Source of the DNA: Pollenia angustigena
Taxonomy: Eukaryota; Arthropoda; Insecta; Diptera; Polleniidae
Reading direction: 5' to 3'
Length of the DNA stretch: 64,000 bases
NCBI GenBank assembly: GCA_930367215.1
Contig: OV884057.1
Location: forward strand, 265,440,339-265,504,338
Part shown: positions 33,670-43,184 of the stretch, in pieces
Numbering within the stretch: the stretch's first letter is position 1
Layout: every line of letters starts with the position of its first letter
The notes under the pieces: generated by a model
What the model saw: only the letters and a program-made list of their open reading frames with translations
The model's database searches: none
Told to the model about the DNA's origin: nothing
Program-made: the position numbers and the translations under genes

Positions 33670-34345
33670 AAAACAAGAAAGAGCGCTTTAAACCCTCCAT
33701 CGACAGAATATTTCAGGAGTGGGATTTATATGGGACCTATTGTAAATTATAAACAGATTTTAACGAAATTTCTGTGGTTTTCATGTGGTATGAGGCCTAT
33801 GGTCAAAATTTCGCGAAGATTAGTCCATAGGAGCCATTTAATAAAGCACATACGAAACTATTACGGACCAAATTTGATTTCAATAACTTTATTCTTTACA
33901 GTTATGGGCGCAAATGGTAAATTATGCATCGATCTTCACGTAATTATGTGATATGATTTCTGGTTATACAGAACGAATTTTACCAAAATCTTATTTAAAT
34001 CCGTGATTATACCACCATTTATGCAAATTATCGTAACAAAATTATAAATACTTTAGGGTGGTGGTTCCGCATCTTTATGCATAGCTCTTATTCTACTAAG
34101 CCGATTTTGTTCGATTTCAATCCCAAACTGCATAGGAAAACTAGAAATAATTCGACACCAATAGTGTTCTTTTCATTTGAGTTGTTCGAAAGTGAGCGTG
34201 TTTTCAACAGACGGACAGACCGACAGACAGGGTAAAATCGACTTATAATTATTCAAGGACCCAGAATATATACACTTTATTGGGACTTAGATGAATATTT
34301 AAAAAGTTTGATATGGAACTATAAACTTAGAATACCCTCGTATAC
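33670..34345 (+). repeat. mini-me/DINE-type repeat, copy 2 (diverged)
   Basis: Starts AACAAGAAAGAGCGCTTTA (part of the CGGCTG block is lost), with ACCCTCCATCGACAG, then GTAAATTATAAACAGAT. The tetranucleotide run CAGACGGACAGACCGACAG (34209-34227), AAATCGACTTATAATT and a decayed AATACCCTCGTATAC end follow. It has fewer internal units than copies 1 and 3, and the terminal hairpin is lost. Confidence 0.7.
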
Positions 34346-34833
34346 AAATATTTTATTTTGGCCACCTAGATTGAACAAATAATCTGTATGTGCGCTGTTA
34401 ATTTAAAAACTTAACGGAAATTGGTCGGGCCACCACTAAAATGAGTAGCAACATTACTATGATCCAAAGCAACTTATTGCACATCTCTTATTATAAAACT
34501 GCCGCTCACGAGGGCAGATATGGTATACATAACTATAAAAATATTGAGGTTACAACATTTTTAAATAATTTTAGTTTAATTTTTTTTAAATTTTTACATT
34601 AGTTTTTCCGATTTCCCCAATTTTTGGTAATAATAATTTATTTCTTTTACATAAAAACATGCAAATCTTTAGGTTTATGCAGAGTGTTTTGCTTAACTGT
34701 TCACTAAAAAGTCACTCAAAATTTCAATTGAAATGGTTTATGTTGGTTGGTGAAATTGAAAAGTCGCAATTGAATAATTTAATGCTGTTTGTCGCATTAA
34801 CAGGATGCGATTAATTTGTTTATGTTAATAAAA
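34346..34833. other. No feature recognised
   Basis: AT-rich sequence between a mini-me copy and a MITE, with no recognisable coding or repeat signal. Confidence 0.35.
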
Positions 34834-35458
34834 ATAATCACCCTTATTCTATTTGGCGTCGGCAATAACAACGGCAATTTTAAGGCAACGGCAATTCTTA
34901 TCAAAGACAACATCAATTCTATGTTAAATTGGTATTTTGTAAGAGTATTATGACGCCGTTGACTATTTATCGATAATGTTAATAAAATACAGCACACATC
35001 TCTAATATTAAAATCATCTGATTCATTTTGTTTACTTTTTTTATAAGAAAAAAAAATTCTGTGCTGTTTATGCAAAATTTTAAGTTAAATAAAAATTAGT
35101 TTGTAAAAAAAATAATGTTTAAATAAATTTTTTTTTTTATTATATTAAATATTCCCAAGTGCCTAATGGATTTTTTACAAGCTCAAAACCGCCGTAGAAA
35201 TCAAAATTGCAGCCAACCATAACGTAAATTTTTTAAAACACGACACAAAGCAGCATAAGACAACACTAAAAATGCCGACGACAAAATCAAGGGCAATTTA
35301 AGGCAACAGCAACGCCAATTTTTCTTAGAAAATACCAAACATATGTTAACAGTCATCGAAATATGGCAATATTGCCAACGGGAATACGAAATTGAAACAA
35401 AACATAAAAAACGGCGTTGTGAACTGTTGACGACGCCAAATAGAATAAGGGTGAATAA
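34834..35458. mobile_element. 617-bp MITE with 4-bp ATAA duplication
   Basis: The element is 34838-35454. TCACCCTTATTCTATTTGGC at the left is the reverse complement of the right end, continuing into GTCG/CGAC. ATAA flanks both sides (34834-34837, 35455-35458). The interior has GGCAACGGCAAT-type short repeats near both ends. No coding sequence; a minus-strand frame crosses the left boundary and is chance. Confidence 0.75.
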
Positions 35459-35765
35459 ATACCAATGATTACAGCTTTTTTAAATTACTAAATTTTTGTA
35501 AAACTTAATAAAAATAAGAATTTTTTTTTCTGTAAATTTTGTAACGTAAGATAATTTATGTAATAAAAAGGGCAAAATTATAATTTTAAAATTTATAATT
35601 TTTAAAAAATAAAAAATATTCAAGCTCTGTCAGTTTTTTTTTCTCCTTTTTAATTCTTTATTGTTCAATATTTCGGCATCCTTTGGATGTCATCTTCAGG
35701 AATACCGAGTCACAAAAATACACAACAATTAGCTTGTAGATCTCTTATTGCACAGATCTACAAGC

Positions 35766-36708
35766 TACAGTGAAACTTTGATATTACGAACTTCGTTATA
35801 ACGAAAAACTCAATAAAACGAGTTTTTAGCTGAGTCCCTTGAAAAAAACCTTTTTATTGCAAAGTTTTTCATACAAAAATGCTCTATAGCTAAAACGAAG
35901 AAATTCTGAGCTATAAAGCCTCTATATAGCGAAGTATTTTTTCAGAAGCCTCTATATAACGAAATTATAATTGAGAAATACATACATATGACATTTTAAG
36001 TATATAAGTCATTAAAATCCCGTTATCAAAAGCCTCTACATAACGAAGTCTTGAGCTAAAGCCTCCATACAACAAAGTTAGAATAAAGCAAAATTAAATT
36101 TTTAGCAAAACGGGGTAGTCCCTTTTAAAAATAACGAAAGATACATAAATGTCTTTGCATATGTACAGTGCCACAAATGTACTCAGTTCTGTTTTGGGTC
36201 TTTGCCAAAATGAGTGTTTTAAAGCGTAAATCAATTTCTCTACAAGAAAAAATTTCGGTAATTGATGCTGTTGATCGTGGTGACAAATCTAAGCAAGAAA
36301 TTGCTAAACAATTTAATATACCGCCGAGTACTCTTTTCAACACCGCAAAATACATTCGACAGCTTAGCATCTGTCGAAAAAAATATTGACGGTTGCATTC
36401 TAAACTTGCGCAAACAAACAAAAATTACACAATATTTTACTAAAATGTAATAAAATAAAAAAAAAAAAAAAAAATAAAAACATAATATTTTATTTACCTC
36501 TTAAATAGTGAATTTTTATTATGCACATAGTATTTTCGTGTTAAATAGAATTTGGACAAAAAAAAACTGTAATTATAACGAATTTTGTTCGTATTTCTTT
36601 AAATTTCGTTATACCAAAGTTTCACAATGGATATGTATAACGAATCAATAGCTATAACGAAGTAGTTTTCGATCCCCTCTAGATTTGTTATATCGAAGTT
36701 TCACTGTA
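35766..36708 (+). mobile_element. Tigger/pogo-like element, internally deleted
   Basis: The element is 35768-36706 (939 bp). It starts CAGTGAAACTTTGATATTACG and ends with ATCGAAGTTTCACTG, flanked by TA on both sides. CAGTGAAAC-type termini and TA duplication are characteristic of Tigger/pogo transposons. Subterminal AACGAAGT/CTATATAGCGAA motifs repeat at both ends (for example 35917-35932, 35945-35960). It contains only the two ends of a transposase gene. Confidence 0.88.
36210..36450 (+). pseudogene. pogo/Tigger transposase, N- and C-terminal ends joined by deletion
   Basis: ATG at 36210 gives MSVLKRKSISLQEKISVIDA, then DRGDKSKQEIAKQFNIPPST, a clear CENP-B/pogo-type N-terminal HTH; the frame stops at 36389. 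In the next frame, ASVEKNIDGCILNLRKQTKI followed by TQYFTKM and a stop (36450) resembles the usual acidic/QTKITxFF-like C-terminal end of these proteins. The DNA-binding second HTH and the DDE catalytic domain are missing, lost by a deletion near 36350-36360. A short hybrid protein might be made, but a transposase activity is excluded. Confidence 0.75.
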
Positions 36709-36856
36709 ATTGTTGTGTATTTTTGTGACTCGGTATTCCTGAAGATGACATCCAAAGGATGTCGAAATATTGAAGAATAAAGAATTAAAAAGGAGAAAAA
36801 AAAAGAAAAAAAAATGAACTCGAGCTTGAATATTATTTATTTTTTAAAAATTATAA

Positions 36857-37627
36857 TTGAAAAAGGTCGAATAATAAAAAAACTTAAAAAAGATTTTAAA
36901 ATTTATTTTGTGTTACAAATTAACTTAAGGATTTTATTTAGACTGATGTATCCAAAAACCCATTTATCCATCCAATATTAGTGTGCACAGTTGTGAGTAC
37001 GAGATGGTTTCGAAATTATGAGGTGGGGTTGGGTTTGAAACAGTAACAAAAAATAATAAATAAACTTCTAATAGAATTGTCATAGTGTTTTATTATTATT
37101 TTTTACTGCGAGTGTGTTTTTGTTGCTCGTTGAAGGTGTTTTAGACATGTTTTCAAGTTTGTAGTAAATTATTCATTTGACGTTTTTGTTGCTGTTGCTG
37201 TGGTAAAATACGCCTCTTGCAACGCCCCATTTATCAATATTCATTAAGTGTCGTTTGGTTTGGTTGGAACAGTATTAAAAACAACTTAACTCTGGGAACG
37301 TGTTTTAATAATTTGCAATCATTTGAAATTGTTTAGATCTTTGACACGCTGTTCAAAAAGCTAAGCAGGAGCGGCGGCATCGTCAGAACAGTTTTTAAGT
37401 TTATTGAAACTTGATTTGTGTTGCAAGGGGTGGTTATCGTTATTAACTCATCTGCCAAATTGATTATTTTAAAACTAATAAGCTTTAATGTAGTGAATGA
37501 GTGTTGCAAATGTGTTTTTCGGACAAGAGTTGTAGTTAAAGTTGGAGCTTTGGACAGAAATATGTAAATATTAAACATTTTGAAGACAAAGAAATTAAAA
37601 TTTTTATTAGGCTTAATTCCATTAGCA
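36857..37627. other. No gene recognised
   Basis: AT-rich, with GTTGCTGTTGCTGTGG at 37187-37202. The minus-strand frame 37333-37833 continues into the next element and shows no motif, so it is not called a gene. Confidence 0.35.
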
Positions 37628-38760
37628 TATCGAGGGCTTATATTCAATACCCGCCATACACCAATTATTGGAAAATGACTTTTTGATGGCAAATTGTTCA
37701 CTGATGCCAGCTTTATCTCTGACAAAAATTTCAGAAAAAAAAAAATTAATATAAGTTCTTTTTTTTTAAATATTTGTGTAACCGCTATCAACCGCACGAT
37801 TTTTTTTAATGCAATACCCGCCATACGCCACACATTGGTTGAAGTTCATAGAACGAGCGGCAAAAAATAGACTAGGCATTTGTTTGAATCAAGAAAAAAT
37901 GGAAAAATCAAAATGAATCGCCCACCTCCCATACAAAGTGAAAATTAAATTTTAACCTACGGCATTGTTTTTTTGGCACATAGCATTTTTAAGCACTCGT
38001 AATCATTTGTGTGATATTTAAAAAATATCCGCCCACTTTTACGCCCTAATACATCAACTCAATTTTCACAAAAAATAAATATTATAATTGTAAAATGGGC
38101 TCCTGAAAATATATACCTGATCACGCCCACCTCCCCTAGAAAAAAGAAATAGGAAAAACATGAATCTTTTAATAATTTTTTAACATCATTATCGGGTTGC
38201 AGAACAGTTAAATTATATGCATTTGCATACTGCTCAGTTACCAATCCAGCCTAGTAAATGGAAACATCTTTAAGATTTGAAGCCGGTTATACCACTAGAA
38301 TATCATTACTTTTATGATAATTTAGTTCAGATGGAGTCAAAGTAATAAGGAGCAATGTGACAATGTCCAATTTGAATTACCTTTTTTAATTATTTTTATA
38401 TTTTTGTTATTGTTTTGTTATTGAATTCTTTTATGTTAGAAAAACGTTAAACAAATGCTTAATTTAATAAAATTACATATTAGAGCAAAAAAAAAAATTT
38501 TTATTACTGTGCAATTACCGCTATACGCCATAAAAATATTTGAAGATTTCAGTTGCAATACCCGACATCAACCATATCGATACGAATAGAGTTTAAAGTT
38601 CTACTTTTTTTTATAAGGGTGACTTAGTAGTCATATTTAAAAAATATTATAGAAGAAAGATTAATTCATACCTTAAGAATTTTCGAAAGAAACAGTTTTT
38701 TCTCTCTCCTGAAAAATTGTATTTTGGCGGATGGCGGGTATTGAATATAAGCCGTCGATA
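37628..38760. mobile_element. 1.13-kb TIR element flanked by TA
   Basis: The element is 37630-38758. TCGAGGGCTTATATTCAATA at the left faces TATTGAATATAAGCCGTCGA at the right (one mismatch), each followed inward by CCCGCCAT/ATGGCGGG. TA flanks both ends. AATACCCGCCATACGCC-type phrases recur inside at 37813, 38516 and 38553, as subterminal repeats. No coding sequence. Confidence 0.75.
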
Positions 38761-39403
38761 TCAGAATATTTTAAAATTTAGAAATTGAGCATTCACAAGC
38801 ACTTAAATATTTCAGTGTTTATATAAATAATAAAAATATACAAATAGCACTTTAATAGTCTTATTCCTTCAATATTTTCTATGCAGTGTTCTGTTACGAT
38901 GAGAAATAAACTCCCAGATTCTTTATATTTATACAATCTTATAATTGAACCAGGTCATAAAGTTAATTAAAGCGTTTGCAATAACATTTTATACTTCAAG
39001 TGCAGATTTATCTGCATTTTACAGATTTTATATCCCCAATTTTGCCAAAATGCGGGCTTGAAGATTTTTTGTTTAAAACTGCATATTTTTTTTTAACTCG
39101 ATGGAAACTTCTTTACATTGCCATTTATGTTTGTACTTTTTCATCTTCTTGCATTGATAAACGAAATATGTCAACCATTCATGGACGAACGAACCGTTTA
39201 GAAAAAGATTCATTAGTAGGAATTTTATTCACAAAAGATGGCTTAGAAATTGACACATTAATTTCGCTGGACTTATGTCATCTGATTTTACACGAAATAA
39301 TATGCACATGTACGTATATATTAATATGTACTTGTGTATAACTATCTTTAGTAGTTGGAATATTTGATCTCGTGTAAATTTTCTAAAAGACTCTTGATAG
39401 TTT
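38761..39403. other. No gene recognised
   Basis: A plus-strand frame (39000-39341, 113 codons) has no recognisable motif and a mainly hydrophobic, Phe/Leu/Ile-rich composition typical of chance frames in AT-rich DNA. Confidence 0.35.
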
Positions 39404-40492
39404 AAACAAGTTAGAGTGCTATATTCGGCTGTACCGAATCTTTGATACCCTCCATCGACTGTTGGAATGGTTTACGAGTAAAATCTCTATGATGTCTTCT
39501 TAATTTTAATTTATATTTATAAAAACAGACATCAGCATTAAAATTGGTTGCGGTTTAGACATTTATTAAATTATTGAGCGACAATCAGAAAGTTTTATGC
39601 TTTTTTTAACCAATTTTAAATAGCTTGAGTAAAATATCATAATTCGTAAGAGTTTAAGCCGAACTTAAATGATTTTCAGGAGGGGTATTTATGTTGAATC
39701 CAAAAACATAAATTTCAATACAGCAGTAAAATTAGTTTTAGCGTGAATTTCAGAAGGCTGCTTAAAATGGATCTAAGGTTTATTATGGACCGTATATCAC
39801 AAAATTGCATAGCATTATTTCTGGCCATATGAAGCTAAGTTAGAAGAAAAATTAACGCAATATCTATATCTGCTACGGTTTTAGGCGTATTTAATTATTT
39901 TACCAGAGTGGGCTTTATATGGGGCTTAGGGTAAATTATGGACCGATCTTTACGAAATTTTACATTCTTACTTCTAGTCCTATAAAACTGTGATCTACCA
40001 AATTTTGTTATGATAGCATTTTTTACGGTTGTAGGCTCACTAAACTGTTTTCCGGAAGTAGGGCTTATATGGGGCCAGCGTGATTTCCAGTCGAATAAAA
40101 CGAATTTTTGCAAAATCTTATATCATTCTGTGCATTATTCCACCATTTATGTCAGTTTTTGTAACAAAATTATAATTTTTTTTTAGGTGGTGGTTCCACA
40201 TTTTGATTCTTAGCTCTGATCCTACTAAACCGATTTTGCTGGATTTTAATCCAAAACTGCCTAGGATAACTACAAGCAATCTCACACCAAGTATTTTTAT
40301 TTCTTTTTAGTTTTTCGAAAGTGAGCGTGTTTTCAACAGACGGACAGACGTACATGGCTAAATCGACTTAGAATTACTCAAGGACCCAGAATATATATAC
40401 TTTACGGGGTCTGAGATGAATAATAAAAAAGTTTCACACGGAATGACAAACTTAGTATACCCTCTTCACAACTAGTTGTGGTGGAGTGTATA
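39404..40492 (+). repeat. mini-me/DINE-type repeat, copy 3 (full)
   Basis: Starts AAACAAGTTAGAGTGCTATA with TTCGGCTGTACCGAATC. It ends with ACAACTAGTTGTGGTGGAG, a short hairpin, and GTATAAT. The tetranucleotide run CAACAGACGGACAGACG (40335-40351) is followed by ACATGGCTAAATCGACTTAG. Internal units with ACTGTTTTCCGGAAGTAG and GTAAATTATGGACCG correspond to the tandem units of copy 1. Confidence 0.75.
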
Positions 40493-41322
40493 ATATCATG
40501 TCAAAAAAAACCAAGATGTGATCAATCCTTACTCAGCCTGAGTAGTTTAATTTAAATATATATTTTTAGTGTAAAAATATCCAAAAACTATCAGCCATGT
40601 TCTGAAAATCGCATTCGGTTGAGAATAAAATCGAACAAATTTTTTAAATTTTTCTGTGTTGAAAGTTCTTTTCTATACCTCATACTTCGACTACTTATAA
40701 ATATTTACAAGAACTACTTTTAAAACTACCATCGATTTCAAATTCTAGAACATGGCCGTACATTTTGGAATGTATTGTTTTATTTTTTTTCTAATTAAAA
40801 TACATAAAAAATGTGTGTTTGAAGATATATTGAAGATTTTTTGATGAAAAATTATGGTTTTTGCTGATTTTACCTCTAAAAGTTCTGGCAGTACTGCTCA
40901 CGTGTCGGTAATATTTCTTAATACTTTAAACCAAAACATTGTTAGGTAAATAGAATATTACATATATTTTGCATCGGATTTGGTGAATTTGGTTAAATTT
41001 TCGATCGTTCAATATTCCAAAATTTAAGACAAATAGAAAAATCGTGTCAAAAAATTTTACAATTCCGCTAAAATTTTATTTTTATAACAGTTTACACACA
41101 TAAACTGCAGTCTTCTTATTTAGAACGGTAAAATAACGACCATTATTTATCGATGAAAATTTAGATATGATAACGCAAACATAATAATTGTAATTTTTCA
41201 CCATTTTTATAGCATTCAATCGATTTTTCGCAACGGTTCCAATATGCGAATAACCCAAACGGGACTAACGTGTTTCAAACACTAATAAACAAAACTAGAC
41301 CAATTAAAGAAAAAATTATTGC
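40493..41322. other. No gene recognised
   Basis: AT-rich sequence with no recognised repeat, frame or structural signal. Confidence 0.4.
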
Positions 41323-41693
41323 TAAGCCACGGTTCACATAATGAAAGTTTTTTCTTAAAATTTTCCTTAAAATTTTTATTCGTGGCTACACATCGAATTT
41401 TTTTAAATAAAATTCTATTTTTTTACATGTTTACTTTCACATAAATTATCGCTTTTTAAATTTCTAAACAAAAAGTCAAGCGAGGTAGCCAAAACTTTTT
41501 AAAAAAAAATATTAAAATGAAAAAAAGTGTACAAATCACATCCAACTTCAGGTTGATATTAACGAATCAAAAAACACAAGAATATTGCCAAGTACGTGAA
41601 AGCATGTACCACATGCTATTCTTCCCTCCCATCTCATCAATAAACTCAGACTTTCTGAAAGAAAACTTTCTCATAGTGTGAACCTTGACTTAA
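41323..41693. mobile_element. 365-bp MITE with TAA duplication
   Basis: The element is 41326-41690. GCCACGGTTCACATAATGA at the left matches, with a few differences, the reverse complement of the right end (TCATAGTGTGAACCTTGAC). GAAAGTTTTCTT-type sequence continues inward in both arms. TAA lies at both borders (41323-41325, 41691-41693), as expected for PIF/Harbinger-type insertion. No coding sequence. Confidence 0.65.
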
Positions 41694-42070
41694 GGGTAAG
41701 TCAAATGCACACACATTCGAGTAGAGTTATTCATATGCTACAATAGAAAAAACATGTATTTATTAACCAAATATTTTACCCTCTGTACTGATATCCTTTT
41801 AAGAGCTAAAACATTGTCTACATATTCACGTTATACATGTGATATTTGATTATTCCAAACTGTTACAATATCGTTTTATCATTTTAATGAGTTCAACTGA
41901 CCATTTGAATGAAAAAAGAAATTAAACTAAATAAAACTTTAACTATCAGTGCACAGTAGTGCAAAAACAAATTTTTTTGGTAAATAAATTGGCAATTTGT
42001 AGATGGCTAGACCGACTGAGTATACAATTTAGTATATTGATGGCATAACAGTATTCGAGTTTATGTTTTT
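41694..42070. other. No feature recognised
   Basis: AT-rich sequence without recognisable repeat or gene. Confidence 0.4.
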
Positions 42071-42440
42071 ACTAGATGACCCGTGCGAATATTTCGCACC
42101 GTTAGTTGTCATTTTTGTAACATAAAATGAAAATAATTAATAGAAATTTTAGTAACTTCAATACATTTTAAAATATAATTTTTATCAATGACAATGATGA
42201 ATATAACTGACTTAGTAATAAACGGCATTATAGTAAATAGCGGTATTGCCAGAATGGATTTTAATACATACTATATTATGTAGAACTGCATTACTATTAA
42301 GCGACCCTGTATTACCACATTTGAAGAGTATTATCATGCAGTTCTATTAAGCGACCCTGTGTTACCACGTTTGAACAGTATTATCATGCAGTTCTATTGC
42401 AGTTCTATATAAAATATAATTTTTATCAATGAAAATATTA
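42071..42440 (+). repeat. Dispersed-repeat remnant with hairpin and 50-bp tandem duplication
   Basis: ACTAGATGACCCGTGCGAA resembles the ACTAGCTGACCCG-type phrase common in dispersed insect repeats (from memory). GTGCGAA and TTCGCAC pair across a 3-base loop (42083-42099). Further on, a 50-bp unit beginning CTATTAAGCGACCCTGT is present at 42294-42343 and 42344-42393, with a few differences, followed by a partial third start. AAAATATAATTTTTATCAATG occurs on both sides of the tandem block (about 42170 and 42412). Confidence 0.5.
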
Positions 42441-42763
42441 ATTTTTCAATTTCTAATTATTTTTCGTCATTAGTGTTAGAAATAACCTTTAAAATGAGAT
42501 ATCATTCATTAAATTTGATGCGGTGGTATGGGAGATATTTGCAACCGCCAAAAAAAGTGCTTTAGAAATAATATATATCATGATTATGGATCCCGAATAT
42601 CCCTTTGAGTTTATCAATAAAATTGTTAATCGTATTCTGGAAATTTTAAGCCGGCATTTGCTTTGTGTCTCAAAATAAATTGTTTTAAAAGTATTTGTTT
42701 AAATTTCCTGCTTAATTTTGCCTAAACTACCCCCTCCCCCCGCCACAGAAAACATTGTCATTA

Positions 42764-43184
42764 GGGCGGGTCGATTTTTTTTTTTTCAAAAATCGTATAG
42801 CAAAAACGTAATCTACATAAAATTCTAAGAAAATTCTCCGAAGAAACCATGGGTCTAAAACAAAATCCTAATCCGCGCCTCTCGACATTAAAATTTGGCT
42901 GCCCGCCTTGGGAAAAAAAATTTTTTTTTTTGAAAAAATAGCTTTTTCCAAAAAGAAATCGAATTTTTTTAATAAAATGGTTTAGTAAGGTTGTTGTTTT
43001 GCACTTTATATTTTTTTACAATCAAAATTTTTTTTACATTAAAAAATTTTCAAGTCGAGAGGCGCGGCCTAGGATTTTGTTTTAGACCCATGGTTTCTTC
43101 GGAGAATTTTCTTAGAATTTTATGTAGATTACGTTTTTGCTATACGATTTTTAATTTTTTTTTCATCCATACAAATCGACCCGC
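42764..43184. mobile_element. 421-bp MITE with long TIRs (GGGCGGGTCGA family)
   Basis: GGCGGGTCGATTTTTT at the left faces AAATCGACCCGC at the right. The arms continue for about 120 bp: AATCGTATAGCAAAAACGTA, AGAAAATTCTCCGAAGAAAC, CATGGGTCTAAAACAAAATC and GCGCCTCTCGAC all recur inverted. No target duplication could be assigned. The plus-strand frame at 42991-43194 lies in the right arm and is not taken as a gene. Confidence 0.75.

Larger units (their letters stand above)
35594..36856. mobile_element. Foldback element whose right arm was hit by a Tigger element
   Basis: Left arm 35594-35744; right arm 35755-35767 plus 36709-36856. Without the inserted element the arms pair over about 150-160 bp around a 10-base loop (CTTATTGCAC). 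Blocks include TTCAAGCTC, TCTCCTTTTTAATTCTTTA, ACTCGGTATTCCTGAAGATG and ACACAACAATTAGCTTGTAG. Each arm holds a stem-loop with a hammerhead-ribozyme-like core. No coding sequence of its own. Confidence 0.75.

Noticed and set aside
34797..35075. Minus-strand frame of 92 codons
   Set aside because: It begins inside a MITE and ends outside it, with no recognisable motif.
37333..37833. Minus-strand open frame of 166 codons
   Set aside because: It crosses the left end of the TA-flanked element at 37630 and shows no motif; the element end and host DNA cannot form one old gene.
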